Assembly: GCA_034440575.1 (NCBI GenBank) | Contig: JAOTOL010001660.1 | Location: 4,826,501-4,890,500, forward strand | Length of the DNA: 64,000 bases | From: Imbricaverruca yamaguchii | Lineage: Eukaryota; Arthropoda; Thecostraca; Neoverrucidae | Direction of reading: 5' to 3' | Shown: in pieces, positions 59,509 through 64,000 of the stretch | Layout of the letters: the number at the start of each line of letters is the position of its first letter | Position numbering within the stretch: position 1 is the stretch's first letter | Notes under the pieces: generated by a model | The model's input: the letters and a program-made list of their open reading frames with translations, nothing else | What the model was told of the DNA's origin: nothing | The model's database searches: none | Made by a program: the position numbers and the translations under genes

Positions 59509-59574
59509 TGCATCCAACTGATGGTTACTTATGCCTGCAAGCATCATAAGCGTGTTTCGCCTTTCTCTTCACAG

Positions 59575-59743
59575 TCTGTGTTAAGTTGCACCATCAAGAA
59601 GGACTTTGTATACCACAAAGTGCTGCCGACATTCCACCATTGGAAAACTGGCGACAAAAAGTTCGGACTCACCTTCCAGACGGCAGCCGACGCCCGCGCA
59701 TTCGACAGTGGCGTGCGGCTGGCCGTCAAGGACCTATTAGACG
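59575..59743 (+). CDS. Spred: Spred exon 3 (C-terminal half of EVH1 domain)
   Basis: 56 codons plus one base: [56 protein letters not shown]. It aligns gap-free with the Spred EVH1 end, including the signatures [15 protein letters not shown] and ADARAFD, which separate Spred from Ena/VASP, Homer and WASP EVH1 domains. Acceptor TTCACAG ends at 59574, donor GTACGT at 59744. Joined in phase 0 to exon 2, it completes the EVH1 domain without a stop, and it leaves in phase 1. The KIT-binding and cysteine-rich Sprouty domains expected next are not in the remaining 4.2 kb. Confidence 0.95.
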
Positions 59744-59879
59744 GTACGTGACGTCATGCTGTGTCCATACTCCCACGCTGGTCTGGCTGGTGTCTCGTGT
59801 CCACCACCCTGCCCGCCGTCCCGCAACTACCGGTGGGACTTGTGAGTGGGTCTGGCCTCCCGTAACGGGGGAATAAGCT

Positions 59880-60250
59880 CCCGTCACTGGGCGATTGGGA
59901 TGCCCTCATCGCTGAGGGAAAGTGCAGGTGCCCGCCAGTGGCGACAGATCGTAGGCGTCCATCAGTGATGGGGAGGGGGTAGTGGGTGGAGTGTAGGCGT
60001 CCCCGTTGGGTGACGTAGGCGCTCGTCAGCAGAGGGAGATGGTAGGCGTCCGTCAGTGGGGAGCAGGCGCCCGTCAGTGGGGAGCAGGCGCCCGTCAGTG
60101 GGGAGCAGGCGTCCGTCAGTGGGGAGCAGGCGCCCGTCAGTGGGGAGCAGGCGCCCGTCAGTGGGGAGCAGGCGCCCGTCAGTGGAGTGCAGGCGCCCGT
60201 CAGTGGAGAGCAGGCGCCGGTCAGTGGGGAGCAGGCGCCCGTCAATGGGC
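59880..60250 (+). repeat. 21-bp minisatellite (~13 units)
   Basis: Unit GGCGCCCGTCAGTGGGGAGC plus A, clearest at 60050-60245. At 21 bp it stays in frame and yields a seven-residue repeat (PLTGACS on the minus strand), which is not a known protein. Confidence 0.92.
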
Positions 60251-61249
60251 AATATCCGCCGTCAGCAGGGGATGCCGGCGGCCGGGCGTGGCGGCCGACT
60301 GGCCGGATGTCGGTGGGCGTCGAGCCGTCAGCGGCGGTGATTAAGGTGACTCAGGTGGGCGTATGGTGCGGCCGGCCGGGCCGGCGACCTGCCGCACTAC
60401 CGAGCACACCTGTGCAGCGGCGCACACCTGTGCCTGGCCACGTCCGCCGCCGTCTCGGCTGACTCAGCCGGCGGGTGACGAGCGTGCTCAGCTGACTGCC
60501 CCCCCCCCTCCCCCGCTGTTCGTGGGCAACTGCCCGCTGACCAGTTGACACACCCCACCTGTGAGCGTCCGTCAGCCTGCTGCAGGGCGCCCGCATTACC
60601 GGGCAGTAACTGGATCCGCTCCCCGAGGAATACAATTGTCCGGATAATTCCTTCTCGCACACTTGCCCCCGCCAGAGGCCAGGCTGCCAGGATGCCGTGC
60701 GACCACCGGTGGAGGCTGTGTGTTCAGTTGGCTAGGCCACAACGTGCAAGCAGCTCTGGTGTTCACTCGTTATCCCCGCAACTGAAATCCAGAATGGCTC
60801 TAAACACAGTCAGTCGGCAGCTTGTGTGAACATACAGATTTTCGGTACAGACTGCTCACCTGTTGTAGGTACTGACCCGCTATGAACGTGTGGCAATCAC
60901 TAAGAGCGAGATCGTCTAACACATTTTCATGGTTGCCCTTCAGCAATGCCCAGATGTTTTCGTTGAGCAGGGCATCGTGCGAGGGCTTCACCTATGACAG
61001 TTCAACACATTAATCCTTTCTTGTCCAAACTTCCCCGGATGGAATGAAAACGTCACTAGGGCCGGTTCCAATTTCCACGAGTTGTACTGTGCTGTTTTTG
61101 GTGACTATTCGGGGACCTTTCAGATATGTTAAGTATATCGACATATATCGATTGCTCTGCTCGACGTAATGTCTCCATTCCAAAAATAGATCCATGCCGC
61201 TAAGTTCAATGTTGTGGAAGGAGATATCAGTGCTGTATAATCAATAGTA

Positions 61250-61805
61250 CATGGTAAGCTGGGCTGTGCCGGGGACTCGTGTGACTGTAGACTGATGTCC
61301 CCCCCCACCCCACCCCACCCACCCACCCTGCCTCGTGCTGGTGGTATGCCCAGTCAGGTCGGGTGTATGCACCACGTCCATTGTCCTCGCTCAGCACAGC
61401 ACATGGTAAGCTGGGCTGTGCCGTGGACTCGTGTGGCTGTAGGCTGATGTCATCCCCCACTCCACCCTGCCTCGTGCTGGTGGTATGCCCAGTCAGGTCG
61501 GGTGTATGCACCACGTCCATTGTCCTCGCTCAGCACAGTACATAAGTGGTTATCACCCTGCCTCGTGCTGGTGGTATGCCCGTCAGGTCGGGTGTATGCA
61601 CCACGTCCATTGTCCTCGCTCAGCACAGTACATGGTAAGCTGGGCTGTGCCGTGGACTCGTGTGGCTGTAGGCTGATGTCATCCCCCACTCCACCCTGCC
61701 TCGTGCTGGTGGTGTACCCAGTCAGGTCGGGTGTATGCACCACGCTCACTCTCTTCGCTCTGTACAGTACATGGTAAGCTGGGCTGTGCCGGGGACTCGT
61801 GTGGC
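61250..61805 (+). repeat. ~140-155 bp tandem array (4 units)
   Basis: CATGGTAAGCTGGGCTGTGC begins at 61250, 61404, 61630 and 61769. Each is followed by GTGGACTCGTGTGGCTGTAG, a C-run, CCTGCCTCGTGCTGGTGGTA and ATGCACCACGTCCATTG. An extra half unit lies at 61555-61628. Confidence 0.92.
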
Positions 61806-62399
61806 TGTGAGCTGTGCCCGCAGACGAATAGTGTCGCAATGTATGCTCACTGCTAGCAAGGTCCATGTCCTGGGATTCGCCACCACCCCGTGCTGTCTAC
61901 CGACAAATGGTCTTATAAAGATCGCCCTTCCTGAAATGGATGTTTTTCTTACAGGCAGGAATATTTGTGTTTACAATCTTGATGACGCGTTAGTGTATTG
62001 AAATTATAAAATGGCCATGCAAACTACACATTCCAAACCTGCCTTAACCTCCAGTGTAGATGTTTCGACATCCGGAATTTCCATGCGACACTCACCCACA
62101 TGAACCCACATTGTTTGTCTGTTGGCTGTGAAGGCTATGGCGAGTGTTGATGTGATGTGAATTGACATCGGCGGCGGTGACGCCGTTGGTTGACGTGCTG
62201 ACGTGTTCCGGTGATGTGCACTGCAATCCGTGAGCTGACGACCGTTCCCTCTCTTCTCTTCCCTCACACCCTGAATAACTGAATACAACTCGGGTAAGTT
62301 CATTTTTTTTTCGCCTCGCTAGCAGGTAGTGCAGGCCGACAATTGTGGCGCTGCTTCAAGTATTTTTTTTTAGATCGGGATTACGGTTATTTTCTCGTC

Positions 62400-62620
62400 C
62401 TATCCCTCTCGCTCACTCGCACTCTCCCTCTCCCTCTCCCTCCCCTCCCCTCTCCATCTCCCTCTCACTCACTCCCTCCCCATATCCCTCTGCGCTAAAT
62501 GGCCAAACCTAGTCGATGCACCCTAAAACTCAAATAGCCAACCAATCCCCCTCCCCCTCTCCCCTCCCCCCTCCCCCTCCCCCTCCCCCTCCCCCTCCCC
62601 CTCCCCTTCCCTGACGCTCC
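62400..62620 (+). repeat. CCCTCT-type simple repeat, interrupted by a SINE tail
   Basis: CTCCCTCTCCCTCTCCCTCC before, and CCCCTCCCCCTCCCCCTCCC after, a retroposed tail at about 62493-62550. Confidence 0.9.
62493..62550 (+). mobile_element. diverged hairpin retroposon inside CT-rich repeat
   Basis: TGCGCTAAATGGCCAAACC, TAGTCGATGCACCC, TAAAACTCAAATAGCCAACC. Same order as the better copies, with the stem damaged. Confidence 0.65.
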
Positions 62621-63222
62621 CCTCCTCTCTCCCATATGGCGCATGTCCTATTTTATTCCGTTGCCAACTCGGCATTATATACCAGAGCCAGGTATGCCGC
62701 GACTGCCGACTGGCATGCATGTGACCAAAGGTCACGACTTCTGTTGTCGGCGGTCGGCGATATGCCGCATTTTTCTCACCTGGGCGCGCCTAAGTTGATT
62801 GGCAATCGTTTGATTGGTGTGCGCGACTGTGTGGGCTGCGTCGGAGCCCTCGGGTCGCGTGGCATGGTGCCCTGCTGTCCCTCCGATCTGGTCCGCCCGT
62901 CCATCCAATTGGTTAGCGTGGTGGTGAAGCAAACCCGATCTGCTCCCGGCTGCTGCTCTGGAGATTCCATGTGCTTGCCATGCTTTCGCGGGGTTAAGTG
63001 CGCTCTTGGGGTCAGTGCTTTGTTGATGTACGCACAGGTCTGTTTTTGCTACGGGCAATATGTGCACTCCCAGGTATAGCCCGTTTTTGTCATTGGCGAC
63101 ATGCACACTCTCGGGTATAGCCTTTTTTTGTGTGGACAAAATGCACACTCAGTCCTGATGTACACTGAAATGAAAACACACATGAAAGCAGGCACACAAG
63201 GTAACAGGTCACGTCAAAATGA

Positions 63223-63278
63223 ATGGGCGAAAAATGACCCTAGATGTTGACGCGCCCCTAAACTCCAATCCACCACCA
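63223..63278 (+). mobile_element. hairpin-only short retroposon, perfect 14-bp target duplication
   Basis: A 56-bp insert: ATGGGCGAAAAATGACC ... GTTGACGCGCCCCTAAACTCC AATCCACCACCA, between two TCACGTCAAAATGA (63209-63222 and 63279-63292). GGGCG pairs with CGCCC. Confidence 0.92.
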
Positions 63279-64000
63279 TCACGTCAAAATGAGCATAAGT
63301 AAATAATGACAACGGCGACACAGCGTGTTTACACTAGCGTGGCATCCGCAGCACGCAAATTTTTACCTTAGCTCTGGGTTGACTAGGTGGGGCTAAATGT
63401 GGTGGTGGCCGAGGAAGTACTGGTGAAAAGGCGACAAAGTAGGTATCGCTTCACCGTGCCCACTCTTGGATATGGGACATCACAATGGATGCTGTTCACA
63501 AGCCGCATGTGTTGGGCGGAAACTTGTAGAGAGAAGATGCGGTGTGAAAGAGCGGGGTCTGTCATGTTTGAGATAACCTAGGCAAGGAACGTATCATCGT
63601 GCTGAAATCTCCTTGTTTGAAATACTAGTAGATTTTAATAATTATATGACGCCGTGATATGCCAGAAATATAAATTTTCGAGATGAGTACACGCGTGAGG
63701 CTAGTCACATGTGAAATTTGTGTTGATTTTTTTCGTTACGCCTCTGGTCGTGATTGTGCTGCCCCACCGTAACTACCCACCCGAACTCTAGAATGTATCA
63801 AATGTTCCCGAAATGTTCAGCCAGAGTCGGGATCCCTTATCGATCCACTCGCCACTCGGTCAGTCTGAAGAGTGTCAGTCAGAAGAGGGTGAATCGTCGG
63901 GCCCATCGCCCTGTTTGCTTGGCTCACATTAAAGTGTGTCTGCTCCCGTAGCGTGAGCTTGGTGTGCAGCCAATTACCGAGGTCACGAATGGAATATGTT

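Larger units (their letters stand above)
47708..59574 (+). other. Spred: Spred intron 2 (11.9 kb)
   Basis: From GTGAGT to CTCTTCACAG. It is packed with repeats: minisatellites at 47850, 49022, 53510, 54768 and 56100; SINEs at 48632, 50108, 51755, 53212 and 58504; LINE remnants at 52080; several hairpin retroposons; and a TTAA MITE. Stretches 49460-50090, 50290-51740 and 56600-58480 show nothing I can support. Confidence 0.9.
59744..64000 (+). other. Spred: start of Spred intron 3 (continues beyond the window)
   Basis: After GTACGT at 59744 no further Spred-like exon is visible to the window end. The stretch holds a 21-bp minisatellite, GC-rich DNA (60250-60560), a longer tandem array, CT-rich simple sequence and two hairpin retroposons. 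60560-61240, 61850-62390 and 63280-64000 show nothing I can support. Confidence 0.7.

Noticed and set aside
59880..60250. CRISPR-like or repeat-spacer array
   Set aside because: The units are contiguous with no unique spacers; a 21-bp minisatellite in an animal genome.
62636..63079. 147-codon open frame, Cys-rich, after the Spred exons
   Set aside because: No splice-site context and no similarity to the Spred KBD or Sprouty domain; cysteines lack the Sprouty spacing.

Overview
This window is animal nuclear DNA, most likely from an arthropod; a crustacean would fit, but the species cannot be fixed from sequence alone. The grounds are spliced exons of a metazoan gene (Spred), an insect-style Ly6 three-finger protein, very long dinucleotide microsatellites, CR1/Jockey-type LINEs, tRNA-derived SINEs and hAT/piggyBac-type elements. 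There is no operon structure, no CRISPR array and no viral gene. Nearly all long open frames are artefacts of tandem repeats whose unit length is not a multiple of three, or of GC-rich low-complexity DNA.

Genes. (1) A complete, apparently intronless Ly6/uPAR-type GPI-anchored protein lies on the minus strand at 5221-5649. (2) A Spred (Sprouty-related, EVH1 domain) gene lies on the plus strand. A candidate first coding exon is at 40843-40949, EVH1 exon 2 at 47515-47707 and EVH1 exon 3 at 59575-59743. Splice sites and phases agree (phase 2, then 0, leaving in phase 1), and the rest of the gene (KIT-binding and Sprouty domains) must lie to the right of the window. The start of exon 2, including its splice acceptor, has been tandemly multiplied upstream into seven decoys.

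Layout. 1-4.7 kb: degenerate pyrimidine-rich arrays. 4.7-5.8 kb: GC-rich Ly6 locus. 7.4-8.9 kb: a SINE and a decayed LINE with a minisatellite grown from its own coding sequence. 9-10.1 kb: (CT)n and a degenerate array. 10.6-11.4 kb: TTAA MITE copy 1. 12.1-12.4 kb: a (TG)98 microsatellite. 12.7-14.0 kb: a broken transposase-like gene. 14.2-18.8 kb: a 4.5-kb hAT-like element with a broken, intron-containing transposase. 19-22 kb: AT-rich unique DNA. 22.1-22.9 kb: TTAA MITE copy 2. 23.7-35 kb: minisatellites with SINEs, hairpin retroposons and a hAT MITE. 37.7-40.6 kb: a second hAT MITE, (GA)n, SINEs and a 41-bp minisatellite. 40.8-59.8 kb: the Spred 5' part, with introns full of LINE tails, SINEs and minisatellites. 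59.9-64 kb: further tandem arrays.

Most interesting: a family of roughly 50-bp 'hairpin-only' retroposons. At least five copies have clear 11-14 bp target-site duplications, and copies share the same 5' boundary (TGGGCGCT, plus or minus one base). They match the 3' hairpin tail of larger tRNA-derived SINEs in the same window. Also notable are a SINE/MITE nest resolvable to the base (175 + 826 + 4 bp), and a single minisatellite split by a hAT MITE with a perfect 8-bp duplication.
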